This document shows, piece by piece, positions 28,148 through 35,977 of a stretch of 64,000 bases of DNA (the stretch's first letter is position 1; every line of letters starts with the position of its first letter). Position numbers and translations under genes: made by a program. The DNA is from a virus: positions 1 to 64,000 of IMG/VR virus record IMGVR_UViG_3300030419_003950; one strand, 5' to 3'. The notes under the pieces were generated by a model that made no database searches, had not been told where the DNA came from, and saw only the letters and a program-made list of their open reading frames with translations.

Positions 28148-28173
28148 TTAACGCGTTAGTACAGGAGTATATT

Positions 28174-28371
28174 ATGAAGACAATACTAACTGGTATACTT
28201 TCTCTTTTAATTCTCTTTGGTTCAGTTCCAACTGCACAAGCATCTGATATGAATAATAAAGCTGGTATGGAAGAAGTGAAGAAGAAGAAAAAGAAGAAAG
28301 GAAAGAAACTTGGTGAAAAAGGTAAGAAGAAGAAAAAGGGTTTTTGGTCTAAAGTCTTTGGAACTAAGTAG
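28174..28371 (+). CDS. Small exported Lys-rich protein
   Basis: The start at 28174 follows ACAGGAGTATATT; an earlier in-frame Met lacks a ribosome site. The 65-aa product has a signal peptide (MKTILTGILSLLILFGSVPTAQA) and a mature part of about 42 residues dominated by Lys/Gly (KKKKKKKGKKLGEKGKKKKK) ending FWSKVFGTK. A secreted polycation could bind DNA, LPS or peptidoglycan. Flanked by terminators, so independently expressed. No family recognised. Confidence 0.65.
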   Translation: MKTILTGILSLLILFGSVPTAQASDMNNKAGMEEVKKKKKKKGKKLGEKGKKKKKGFWSKVFGTK

Positions 28372-28381
28372 TATTAAAATA

Positions 28382-28409
28382 AAAAAGGGAAGTGAAAACT
28401 TCCCTTTTT
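28382..28409. terminator. Bidirectional rho-independent terminator
   Basis: AAAAGGGAAGT-GAAA-ACTTCCCTTTT: a GC-centred stem with A- and T-tracts on both sides, between convergent genes ending at 28371 and 28412. It can stop transcription from either strand. Confidence 0.85.
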
Positions 28410-28411
28410 AT

Positions 28412-29326
28412 TTACCAAAATTTATTATTGGTGTTTATAATATAATCTTCAAAATTATCTTTAAATTTTCCTAATCGTTTTGCAGTTTCTTTTGGATTAC
28501 CCTTTGAAAACATTAAAACATTTTGATGTGATTTAGGAACTTTTCTACTTGTGTTCATAAATTTTTCTGCTCTCATACCTGCAGTTGCAGGTTCTTGTAA
28601 TAAAATCATTTCATTATAATAAGACATTCCAGCATCTTCAAACGCCTGAATCGTATCTGAAACAAAACCAACATAAGAATCTTTTTCTCTTACCTCACCA
28701 ACAACAAATACCGCAAAAGAATTATCTTCTAATTTATCACAAGATTTTTTAATAATTTCTCTATATTGTTTTAAAAAAGTTTTATAATCCATATTAGAAA
28801 TATCTTCTGGGTTATCTGAATATTGTTCAAGATTATAATAAGGTGGACAAGAAAATAAAAAATTATATTTACCTTTTACCTTATCTATATTTAAAGAATT
28901 ATCATTTATCCAAGTTGGTATGTGAGTATCACATATTTTTTTACCTTGAATTATATTGTGTTCTATTTGGTTTTTTGATAAATCAACACCAGTATAATTT
29001 CTTTTTAATTTACTTGCAACAATTCCTCTAACTGAACCACCTGCAAAACAATCTAAAATTTTATCATCTTCTTTTGTAAACCATCTATAAATACATTCAC
29101 ATAAAACAGGGTCAAATACAGAAGTGCTATTCTGTCTCATTTGTTTCATCAAATTACTAAGACTTAAAAGATTTTCTTCCCTACCTAATTCACTTTCTAT
29201 ACCAAGTTCGTTCCACACTTTTTTTCTTTTTTTCCATCTAAGAGATTTCACATCAAGAATACTAATAGGTGGTATTACGAATACTTGTTCAAGTCTACCA
29301 GAGCGTGATTTTATTTCATCGTTCAT
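28412..29326 (-). CDS. SAM-dependent DNA methyltransferase (N4/N6 amino type)
   Basis: A 304-aa protein with SAM motif I ILDCFAGGSVRGIVASKLKRNYTGVDLS (about 92-119) followed by motif IV FSCPPYYNLEQYS (about 157-169), the [S/C/T/D]PPY signature of amino-methyltransferases. The N-terminal region (VFIPPISILDVKSLRWKKRKKVW) is a phage-type extension. Its ATG overlaps the asparagine synthetase stop (ATGA). The second methyltransferase in this operon carries a sister motif SPPYFNREQYS. The target sequence and modified base are unknown. Confidence 0.8.
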   Translation of the reverse strand: MNDEIKSRSGRLEQVFVIPPISILDVKSLRWKKRKKVWNELGIESELGREENLLSLSNLMKQMRQNSTSVFDPVLCECIYRWFTKEDDKILDCFAGGSVRGIVASKLKRNYTGVDLSKNQIEHNIIQGKKICDTHIPTWINDNSLNIDKVKGKYNFLFSCPPYYNLEQYSDNPEDISNMDYKTFLKQYREIIKKSCDKLEDNSFAVFVVGEVREKDSYVGFVSDTIQAFEDAGMSYYNEMILLQEPATAGMRAEKFMNTSRKVPKSHQNVLMFSKGNPKETAKRLGKFKDNFEDYIINTNNKFW

Positions 29327-31023
29327 ATTTTTTCAATTTTTATTCTTGCATTATTATGTCCGAAACTTCGGTGTATATAATTATACCCTATTTTCTTCTT
29401 AATGAAAAGTTTTTCAAACATATCATCAATTTTATTTTGTTCATTTTTTAAATAGTCTGTATGACATCCAACTTGAAAAGTTTTTTTAGGTCTCCACAAT
29501 AACTCTTCTGATATTTCACCTTCAAAAGCTTTTCTTAAAATATATTTCATCACATTACCATCATCTATTTTTGTATCAAATACTTCTGTTTTTGTTCTAA
29601 GTGAATGATTTTCATCTCGATATTTTGTTGGTATTGTTAATCCAAAATCTATAACTTCTTTATTTAAAAATGGTGTTCTCAATTCTACCTTTCCACCATA
29701 CATCATTGATTTGTTTGTTCGAACTAAATTACTTTTATGTAAACCATTTAACAAATTAATTCTCTTTTGATGCCAATGAATTGGTTGATTCCAACAAAAT
29801 CTTTTTACATCACCATATGAAGCAAATATCTCATCAGCTCCCTCACCACCAAATACAACTTTAAATCCTTTATCTCTTATTTCCCAAGATAAAAATAATT
29901 GTGCTACTGCTGGTGAAACTTGTGTCCACTTATGTGTTTCACTTGCCCATATACTTTCTTCTAAAACTCTTTCAATATCTTTTCTATCTACATTAACCTC
30001 GTGTAATTTAATTCCAAATTCTTTTGCGGCCATTCGGGCATAATGTAAATCATCTTTATATTTTGATTTTCTTGTAGGATTAACATTAACCACAAATGCT
30101 TCTAAATTAGGAAATTTCTTTGATAGTAAATAAGTAATAATTGTGCTATCAATTCCACCACTTAATATTGTACATATTGGAACATCACTAATAGTTTCAT
30201 CATCAACAGCCTTTTCCAATACTTCTCTAAATCCTTTTGTATAATAATCTAATCCTTTATCTTCTGTATCAAAATTTATAAATTGTTCTTCATCTCTTGT
30301 ATAATATGATTTACCATTTTTATCATAATCTTTTTTAAAATCAAACCATTTAGTTTCTTCCATCCCATATTCATTCGGCACAAATGGATGTGGTTTAAAA
30401 TGTATTAATGTGCCAGGTAAAACTGGATGTATTGTTTCTTTATCTCTCCATTCAGATAGTGGTTGATATTTTTTAGTTTTTACATCTACTTTATAATATG
30501 ATTCATTTAACCCAATTACTAAACCTTTAGCCTCACTTGTATAGGCAAACCTATTACCATCATAATAGAAATACAAAGGTAAACGGCCGATAAAATCTCT
30601 ACCCAAATAAGTTTCATCCTTTTCACTATCGTAAAGTGCAAAACAAAACATACCATCAAGTTCGTTTAACGCCGTTGGAATATCATCAAGGTGGTGTATC
30701 AAATAATAAAGTAAAAGTTCCGAATCAGAGTTCTTTGATTTAAAGTTATAAAGTTTACGAAGTTTCTTATCAAATTTTTCAAAGGATGGCTTCCACAACT
30801 CACCATTAAATGCCAAATAAAATCTCGAATCATCGGACACCATAGGTTGATTTGCAACTTCCGATAAATCTTGTATAGATAATCGATTATGCGAGATATA
30901 ATTTTTCCATTTTTCAAATGAGAATATAGTGTTACCATCTGTTCCCCTATGCATCATACTCTGTAATCCTTTAATTACCCTATCTTCTGAGTTAAATGCA
31001 TTACCGCCTATAATTCCACACAT
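29323..31023 (-). CDS. asnB: Asparagine synthetase B-like glutamine amidotransferase
   Basis: A 566-aa protein, full AsnB length. Cys2 (MCGIIGG) is the class II glutaminase nucleophile; HRGTDG, FNGEL motifs follow. The synthetase domain has ILSGGIDSTI (PP-loop, about 288-297), FGGEGADEIFA and a late ELRTPFLNKEVIDFG. The normal reaction adenylates Asp and transfers ammonia from Gln. It sits between, and is translationally coupled to, two DNA methyltransferases (3 nt and 4-nt overlap), which makes an amidation step in DNA-base modification an alternative role. Free-Asn synthesis is the default. Confidence 0.85.
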   Translation of the reverse strand: MCGIIGGNAFNSEDRVIKGLQSMMHRGTDGNTIFSFEKWKNYISHNRLSIQDLSEVANQPMVSDDSRFYLAFNGELWKPSFEKFDKKLRKLYNFKSKNSDSELLLYYLIHHLDDIPTALNELDGMFCFALYDSEKDETYLGRDFIGRLPLYFYYDGNRFAYTSEAKGLVIGLNESYYKVDVKTKKYQPLSEWRDKETIHPVLPGTLIHFKPHPFVPNEYGMEETKWFDFKKDYDKNGKSYYTRDEEQFINFDTEDKGLDYYTKGFREVLEKAVDDETISDVPICTILSGGIDSTIITYLLSKKFPNLEAFVVNVNPTRKSKYKDDLHYARMAAKEFGIKLHEVNVDRKDIERVLEESIWASETHKWTQVSPAVAQLFLSWEIRDKGFKVVFGGEGADEIFASYGDVKRFCWNQPIHWHQKRINLLNGLHKSNLVRTNKSMMYGGKVELRTPFLNKEVIDFGLTIPTKYRDENHSLRTKTEVFDTKIDDGNVMKYILRKAFEGEISEELLWRPKKTFQVGCHTDYLKNEQNKIDDMFEKLFIKKKIGYNYIHRSFGHNNARIKIEKI

Positions 31024-31025
31024 AT

Positions 31026-32642
31026 CTATTCCTCACCTTTTTTAAATACAAATATTGGTTCAAACTTATAAGCCTTTTTATTATGTATTACCGCATTCTT
31101 AATACCACTCTTACTCGGGTCTAACCCAACCATACGAGTCATTAACATTTTCAATTTACCCATATAAGTACATCCTAATTCTTCCAAGATATCAATTGAA
31201 TCTTGTTCCAATGGATAGTATAATGATTCTCCAATTTTAATATCTGCGATATTCCAAAGGATATATCTATCATTCTTTAGATACTCATACGCCGTAGTTA
31301 ATGTTGGTCTTAAAAAATTATCTCTCCAATCTTCGTATTCGCTATAAGCCTTGAATGATTGGTTCTCATCTTGACTGTATTGCTCTCTGTTAAAGTATGG
31401 CGGTGATGTGAAAACAATATCGAAAGTTCCCTTATACGATTGAAACTTCGGATTGTTCCCAATTAATTCACTACCATCCGTAAATAATTCATAAGTATTA
31501 CTTTTCTTTTCCACATCAAAAAACTTTTGGAATGTTTCACTCTCATTATCTACACAATTATTATTATAGAAATCTGCAACTGCTTGGTATCTTCCTGTTG
31601 TATCTGGATTAGGGTCTGTTCCAACATAGTGTGCTTTCTTTCTCATACTCATAGCACCAATTATTCTACCACCCCATCCACTACTACTATCATAAATTGT
31701 TATTGGGCCATCAACATTCTGTGTGAATGTTTCATATAAATACTTTGCAGTTAATGCTGGAAAGTTTACAGCAGGTTGTCCACATGATAATCTAAACACT
31801 TGTAATATCTTTGGAAAGATACCATCAGTTTTATCATACCAACGAATTAAATAAAAATACTTTGTAACCTTACCACTCTTTGCCACACTCTCACTTGGTA
31901 TATCACCAAGATTACTAACCTGTCTTTTATTTAAATAACCATCTTCAACTAATTGTTTTACTTCATCTGCCTTTAAATATAAATTCTTAAACCCTTGATA
32001 CTCTTCATTAAATGTTCCATAATTATCGGTTGTAATATCTTTAACTCTAGCCAACACAATATCTAAATCAGAATATTTATCCACGAATACTTTACCATCA
32101 TGAACATCTTTAATAAATTCTATACCACTTTGTCCGTTCCAAAAAGGATTTTCATCTGCTTTATTTACAACACTTCTACTCCAACTATACATTGAATCTC
32201 TTTTTACAGCTCGTTTCATAATGTTAACAAACTTTTCTTCCATATCAGGGTCTGCGAAATGGTCATAAATAGATAAACCATTATCTGCGGATTTACCAAT
32301 ACTGATTTTTGTTTTTAACATTGTAGGAAAGAATTGATTTACAACACTTGCATCTTTGTTGAAGTTTTGTATTATACCAAGTGATTCTTTATCACCTGTC
32401 AAATCTTTTTGTCTGAAATCACAAGGATTGGATTTCAATTTAGAGAAACTTTTAATTATACCTGCTTCATCTTTTCCAATGACAGGCGGTGTTCCATACT
32501 CATCCCATTGTGAAGTAACTTCTCCACGAAGAGTACGAGCCCATTCTGTAAATTCACTATCACTCATACCTAATAAATCATGGTATGTAGTGTTAGATTT
32601 AAATTCAGAGAATTTGCTTCTTTCGTAAAACCATTTTTTCAA
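31026..32642 (-). CDS. DNA methyltransferase, large phage type
   Basis: A 538-aa protein. The N-terminal 270 residues have no recognised motif (likely target recognition or accessory domain). Then ITIYDSSSGWGGRIIGAMS (SAM motif I), GTDPNP, and FTSPPYFNREQYSQDENQS (motif IV), with ILWNIADIKIG downstream. The motif order is that of amino-methyltransferases. First gene of the methyltransferase-AsnB-methyltransferase operon. Base specificity not deducible. Confidence 0.75.
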   Translation of the reverse strand: MKKWFYERSKFSEFKSNTTYHDLLGMSDSEFTEWARTLRGEVTSQWDEYGTPPVIGKDEAGIIKSFSKLKSNPCDFRQKDLTGDKESLGIIQNFNKDASVVNQFFPTMLKTKISIGKSADNGLSIYDHFADPDMEEKFVNIMKRAVKRDSMYSWSRSVVNKADENPFWNGQSGIEFIKDVHDGKVFVDKYSDLDIVLARVKDITTDNYGTFNEEYQGFKNLYLKADEVKQLVEDGYLNKRQVSNLGDIPSESVAKSGKVTKYFYLIRWYDKTDGIFPKILQVFRLSCGQPAVNFPALTAKYLYETFTQNVDGPITIYDSSSGWGGRIIGAMSMRKKAHYVGTDPNPDTTGRYQAVADFYNNNCVDNESETFQKFFDVEKKSNTYELFTDGSELIGNNPKFQSYKGTFDIVFTSPPYFNREQYSQDENQSFKAYSEYEDWRDNFLRPTLTTAYEYLKNDRYILWNIADIKIGESLYYPLEQDSIDILEELGCTYMGKLKMLMTRMVGLDPSKSGIKNAVIHNKKAYKFEPIFVFKKGEE

Positions 32643-32656
32643 TTATTAACCTTTAA

Positions 32657-33268
32657 TTAGTTTAAGTCGTTATTTATCAATTCATCAACCATTGTTAAAT
32701 CTGTTTTTATAATTTCTGCTCTATCAAATTTATATGGTTTAGTTCCAGGACTCTCCAGTATATCAATACGACTAACGAATCTTTTATTCATTGTATCTTT
32801 TACTTGATACACGCCGTCTTTCCCATCTGTCCCTTTGAGTAAAATGAAATCACCATAATCTAAGAATCCACCATGTCGTTTCAAAAGATTTCTACTAACC
32901 GCTATAAATCGGTACTCGCTAGCTTTATGTACCCTAATACGCGTTCCATCCGCGAGAATGTTCGGTGTAGAATCAGTTTGAGAACGAACAGGATGATACA
33001 TGGTTACGGTCACTTCTAATCCCTCAAGTTTAAACTCCTCAACTATTCCATTGAGTCGTTTGTTTTCCGCTTTCAAACCCACAAGCGTTTGCTCATGGAA
33101 TTCTTTATAGTTATCAAAAAGCTTTGTCCATATGAATGTGTTGAATAATAGCATTATCATTAATCCACCACAAAAATATTTAAATGTGTTCTTCATAATT
33201 ATACTTTCAAAAAATGAAGTCTTCATATCACTCGTATATAAATATCTGTTTAGTTTGTTAAAATTCAT
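32657..33268 (-). CDS. Membrane-anchored 3D-domain protein (lytic-transglycosylase-like)
   Basis: A 203-aa protein with one span about 30-48 (FCGGLMIMLLFNTFIW), then a 3D (double-psi barrel) domain: VTMYHPVRSQTDSTPNILADG, ISNN-like RFIAVSRNLL, YGDFILLKG and VKDTMNKRFVSRIDILE, containing the three Asp cluster typical of MltA/YabE-type domains. A peptidoglycan-active or lysis role is likely. The ATG at 33268 overlaps the upstream stop (ATGA) with AAAGGAAT ahead; ATG at 33226 lies in a 22-bp sequence repeated at 62.9 kb and may be a second start. Confidence 0.7.
   Translation of the reverse strand: MNFNKLNRYLYTSDMKTSFFESIIMKNTFKYFCGGLMIMLLFNTFIWTKLFDNYKEFHEQTLVGLKAENKRLNGIVEEFKLEGLEVTVTMYHPVRSQTDSTPNILADGTRIRVHKASEYRFIAVSRNLLKRHGGFLDYGDFILLKGTDGKDGVYQVKDTMNKRFVSRIDILESPGTKPYKFDRAEIIKTDLTMVDELINNDLN
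33224..33245. repeat. 22-bp dispersed repeat, copy 1
   Basis: CATATCACTC then one variable base then TATATAAATAT; 21 of 22 bases match 62889..62910. Read on the minus strand it gives ATATTTATATA, GAGTGAT and an ATG, and in both copies the ATG begins an open frame on the minus strand. It may be a shared promoter-plus-ribosome-site cassette; the plus strand reads TATAAATA. Confidence 0.6.
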
Positions 33269-33585
33269 TTTATTTGTATTCCTTTCAAAATTTCACTTTC
33301 GTTTTCTCTCATGTAATGTTGAATTACGAACGCTTCGACTATGTGCGTAAAGAACCAAAAGAAACTAATCAATGGTACATATATTTGGTAATCCAAATTC
33401 AATTTTGATATCCCTAACCATACTAAGAATATCATTCCAATTGATTTTGTTAAGAATCCCATTCCTGAAAATCCTAAAGACATTATATTACCTCTCTGTA
33501 CCACCACATAAATTCCAACTAGCATATGCATCAAGTTTAGAAATATAGGTGCGAGAATACCTAACAAAATATATTCTACTATCAT
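33265..33585 (-). CDS. Polytopic membrane protein
   Basis: A 106-aa protein with four hydrophobic spans (5-29, 40-60, 68-88 and around 88-97) and short polar loops, ending RENESEILKGIQIK. A transporter-like or holin-like role is possible. Sits between tmRNA and the 3D-domain gene, to which it is coupled. No family recognised with confidence. Confidence 0.55.
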   Translation of the reverse strand: MIVEYILLGILAPIFLNLMHMLVGIYVVVQRGNIMSLGFSGMGFLTKSIGMIFLVWLGISKLNLDYQIYVPLISFFWFFTHIVEAFVIQHYMRENESEILKGIQIK

Positions 33586-33613
33586 ATTATTATAACCTTT
33601 TTCATTTTTATTG

Positions 33614-34024
33614 TGGAGCTGGTGGGAGTCGAACCCACGTCCAGTCTGCCTTTACTAAAGAGTCATTCACAACTTAGTTTAGTTCCAAATCGGTAGTCAC
33701 TAACAACCCACCATGTCCCATTTTACTCAGAATGGTTTAACTAAGATTTCATTTATACTCTAAACCTGAAGTGAGTTCGTGTTCAACTTATTTTATGCTC
33801 GGGTGTTGAACAACCCAAGAACTTATGCGTAAGCGTAAGTTGGTTGGTAGTCTTGAGCCATTACTGGTTCAGCAACTGGAACATCTATTTCGAATAGATG
33901 CCAATCTATTACCAACCCGTCAAGCGATAATTCGCCAATTGAGTTTGTGGGATTTTTTCTAAGACCTTCCCAATCTCTGTTGCACTCTGTTATTAAATAA
34001 CACCTGTCGATACCAAGCAGCCCC
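33614..34024 (-). ncRNA. ssrA: tmRNA (ssrA), one-piece, 411 nt
   Basis: The 5' end GGGGCTGCTTGGTATCGACAGG pairs with the 3' end CAGCTCC plus discriminator A (7-bp acceptor, one G-U), the tmRNA/Ala-like arrangement, with a T-arm GGGTTCGACTCCC and GG(T/A)TCGACAGG D-region. CCA is not fully encoded (CAA follows), so it must be added. Tag frame: CAGTT|GCT resume context, then AEPVMAQDYQPTYAYA and TAA at 33823-33825; a shorter 11-aa reading (AQDYQPTYAYA) is possible. It rescues stalled ribosomes and adds a degradation tag. Directly downstream of a 53-aa gene and probably co-transcribed. Confidence 0.9.
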
Positions 34025-34029
34025 ATATT

Positions 34030-34191
34030 TTAATCTATCTCATCATCCAATTCTTCATTAGGCCAATCATCATCACCATAATCATTTATTTCTACACTAT
34101 ATGATAATGTTTCAATTAACTCTTCAATGATATTCCAATTTTCATCATTGTAGGCCTGTTCTAACTTGTCTTTAATTTCAGATAAGTCCAT
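34030..34191 (-). CDS. 53-aa acidic protein
   Basis: ATG at 34191 follows AAAAGGAGAAATTAAT, a strong ribosome site. The product is highly acidic (MDLSEIKDKLEQAYNDENW..., ending DDDWPNEELDDEID), predicted helical. It ends 6 nt before the tmRNA 5' end, so both share a transcript. DNA mimicry is possible for such a protein but unproved. Confidence 0.65.
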   Translation of the reverse strand: MDLSEIKDKLEQAYNDENWNIIEELIETLSYSVEINDYGDDDWPNEELDDEID

Positions 34192-34237
34192 TATTAATTT
34201 CTCCTTTTATACTTGTTAGTATAAGTAGTGTATTCAT

Positions 34238-34819
34238 CTATAATTCGTATTCCAATCCTACTTTAAATTTATAATATTTTTTACCCTTAACATCATTGTA
34301 ATCAAAAATATTAGTTAAAGTAAGTTTCTCATTCAACTTCCAATTAATTTTAGCATAATCTTCCATATCAAATCTACTCTCACCTGTTAATTCATTTCTG
34401 AATAAATAACCATCCCATTTTGCTTCCATAGAAAATCTATCATTAATTTCTTTCTTCTTATTCACACCAACTGATATACCACTCTCGAACTTATCATCTG
34501 CATACATTCCAGTATAACCAACTGAGTAATCACCATTACGATAACGAATATCTGCCTTACCATACTTTAAATCACGAGATGTTTTATTAACATATTGTGG
34601 TTTAAAATAAAAGTTCTTTGGTTTCCATTCGAACCATATCTCATCATCAATATAATTCTGTCCTAACTCTCGTTCCCAATCTCGTTTGAAATACATCTGT
34701 TCGTTTTTAAATCCAAGTGTTATTTCATAATCATCAACATTGATTGATGTATCATTTGGTGTTCTCATAGCAAATGATGTAAACAATACTAAACTACTAA
34801 GCATTCCTTGTAGTATCAT
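34238..34819 (-). CDS. Predicted outer-membrane beta-barrel protein
   Basis: Starting at 34819 (after GAGAGGAGACAGAAA; an upstream in-frame Met lacks a site) gives a signal-like N-terminus MILQGMLSSLVLFTSFA and about ten amphipathic strands alternating aromatic/charged residues (FWFEWKPKNFYF, GKADIRYRNGDYSVGY, LTLTNIFDYND, KYYKFKVGLEYEL). The final residues fit a barrel C-terminal strand. Second barrel gene class of this phage, away from the 5-13 kb module. Confidence 0.6.
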   Translation of the reverse strand: MILQGMLSSLVLFTSFAMRTPNDTSINVDDYEITLGFKNEQMYFKRDWERELGQNYIDDEIWFEWKPKNFYFKPQYVNKTSRDLKYGKADIRYRNGDYSVGYTGMYADDKFESGISVGVNKKKEINDRFSMEAKWDGYLFRNELTGESRFDMEDYAKINWKLNEKLTLTNIFDYNDVKGKKYYKFKVGLEYEL

Positions 34820-35012
34820 TTTCTGTCTCCTCTCCTCGTGGATTAATATAATAAGGTGGTGGAACATTCTCTGTTGAATCAGGTGGTAGTTCTGTTCTTA
34901 TACCAATTCGTTCTTCAAACTTATTTAAAGAATCTTCCAATGTTCCATTGTGGTCTTTCCACAATATTGTTGCAGAAAGAAAACAAATAAAATAGAACCA
35001 TGTTAAATCCAT
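34797..35012 (-). CDS. Small membrane-anchored protein
   Basis: A 71-aa protein: hydrophobic N-terminus (LTWFYFICFLSATILW) then a polar, Pro/Glu-rich region (ELPPDSTENVPPPYYINPRGEE). It overlaps the start of the barrel gene downstream by 23 nt, a coupling. Spanin-like embedded arrangement is conceivable, but there is no lipobox. Confidence 0.5.
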   Translation of the reverse strand: MDLTWFYFICFLSATILWKDHNGTLEDSLNKFEERIGIRTELPPDSTENVPPPYYINPRGEETENDTTRNA

Positions 35013-35013
35013 A

Positions 35014-35160
35014 TTAATATCCTCTCATCATTCTATGTAATTCCGCCCAAGCATACATACCTTCAGAGAATCCCATCATTACTTTTAATATTAAGAATCC
35101 TGCTGTAAGTAATAATATGGTTTCAATGGTATCAAATACCACTTGTGCTTTTCTTTTCAT
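35014..35160 (-). CDS. 48-aa membrane protein
   Basis: MKRKAQVVFDTIETILLLTAGFLILKVMMGF then a polar end HRMMRGY: basic start followed by one span. ATG overlaps the stop of the upstream gene (TTAATG) and the stop is 1 nt from the next ATG, arguing for a real gene in the operon. Confidence 0.6.
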   Translation of the reverse strand: MKRKAQVVFDTIETILLLTAGFLILKVMMGFSEGMYAWAELHRMMRGY

Positions 35161-35369
35161 TAATCAATTACCTCGACAATCTTAGATTCTTTAGCCACTT
35201 TAACTTCAAATGGATAAGGTGAATCCTTTAGTGTTTCATTTACTTTTGCTTCTGCTACACTTACTGAATCACATTCAACTAAAAAATTTCTACGAGTCTT
35301 TTTTTCTTTGACTCCATTCTTTGTTGGTATTTCTTCTGTAAATATAACCTGTGTTTCATAATATGTCAT
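35160..35369 (-). CDS. DUF4494-like small protein
   Basis: A 69-aa alpha/beta protein: YYETQVIFTEEIPTKNGVKEKKTRRNFLVECDSVSVAEAKV...FEVKVAKESKIVEVID. The KxG..KK.TR..LV.A.S..EAE pattern resembles DUF4494, found in Bacteroidota genomes and their phages. Function of that family is unknown. Confidence 0.55.
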   Translation of the reverse strand: MTYYETQVIFTEEIPTKNGVKEKKTRRNFLVECDSVSVAEAKVNETLKDSPYPFEVKVAKESKIVEVID

Positions 35370-35705
35370 TTATAACTCCTTATTGTTTAATCGACTATCA
35401 TAATATCCTTTCACGAAATCTACTTCGTGTGGATACACTCTTCTGATGATATAATGTTTTACACCATCCTTTATTATTAATTTAATACTTTCACCACCAT
35501 ATTTTGTATCACCACCATGATACCAGCAATTCTGATTTAACAACTGATTATCTCGTGGAAACTCTAAAGTATCCATATTGATTTTCCACAAATGGTCTAC
35601 ACCCTCAACATCAGTATATCTTCTGAAGATAGGTTCATCTTTAGTTTGCCAAAAATTTGTGGATGAACAACCGAATACTATTAGTAATACTAAAAGATTT
35701 CTCAT
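35370..35705 (-). CDS. Small lipoprotein
   Basis: A 111-aa protein with type II signal MRNLLVLLIVFGCSST (lipobox VFGC). The mature part is a compact beta domain with a DTLEFPRDNQLLNQNCWYHGGD segment and HYIIRRVYPHEVDF. Position and lipobox suggest an outer-membrane/periplasmic role; o-spanin is one thought but there is no partner evidence. Overlaps the downstream zinc-finger gene by 4 nt. Confidence 0.6.
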   Translation of the reverse strand: MRNLLVLLIVFGCSSTNFWQTKDEPIFRRYTDVEGVDHLWKINMDTLEFPRDNQLLNQNCWYHGGDTKYGGESIKLIIKDGVKHYIIRRVYPHEVDFVKGYYDSRLNNKEL

Positions 35706-35977
35706 CTAAGAAAATCATCTTCTGTATAGGTGTTAATAAAACTATCACCAGCACATTCAATAGAACAATAGTGTTCCGTAACAACTCCTGGAACTTCAGT
35801 TCTCTTTTTGTGTGTTGCATTCTTATTATAAGTTGGAATCTTATATTCAGATGCAGCTGTTGGTATTGTTTGTTTCCTATGTTTTACCAAACGAACTTTA
35901 CCACAAGTAGCACACTTTCTTCTATAAGGTTCTACAACTGGTCGTTTATTACTCGGTCTACCTTTTCTAAACATCAT
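35702..35977 (-). CDS. Zinc-finger-like basic protein
   Basis: A 91-aa basic protein with CATCG (CxxC, about 22-25) and HYCSIEC (CxxxC, about 70-74) and an N-terminal RKGRPSNKRP. The four Cys fit a treble-clef or ribbon zinc site. It might bind DNA or RNA. ATGA coupling with neighbours. Confidence 0.6.
   Translation of the reverse strand: MMFRKGRPSNKRPVVEPYRRKCATCGKVRLVKHRKQTIPTAASEYKIPTYNKNATHKKRTEVPGVVTEHYCSIECAGDSFINTYTEDDFLR

Noticed and set aside
33823-34026. Open frame of 67 codons spanning the 5' half of the tmRNA
   Set aside because: It starts at the tmRNA 5' end and includes the tag reading frame only at its end; the RNA structure (acceptor, T-arm, GACAGG) explains the whole region.
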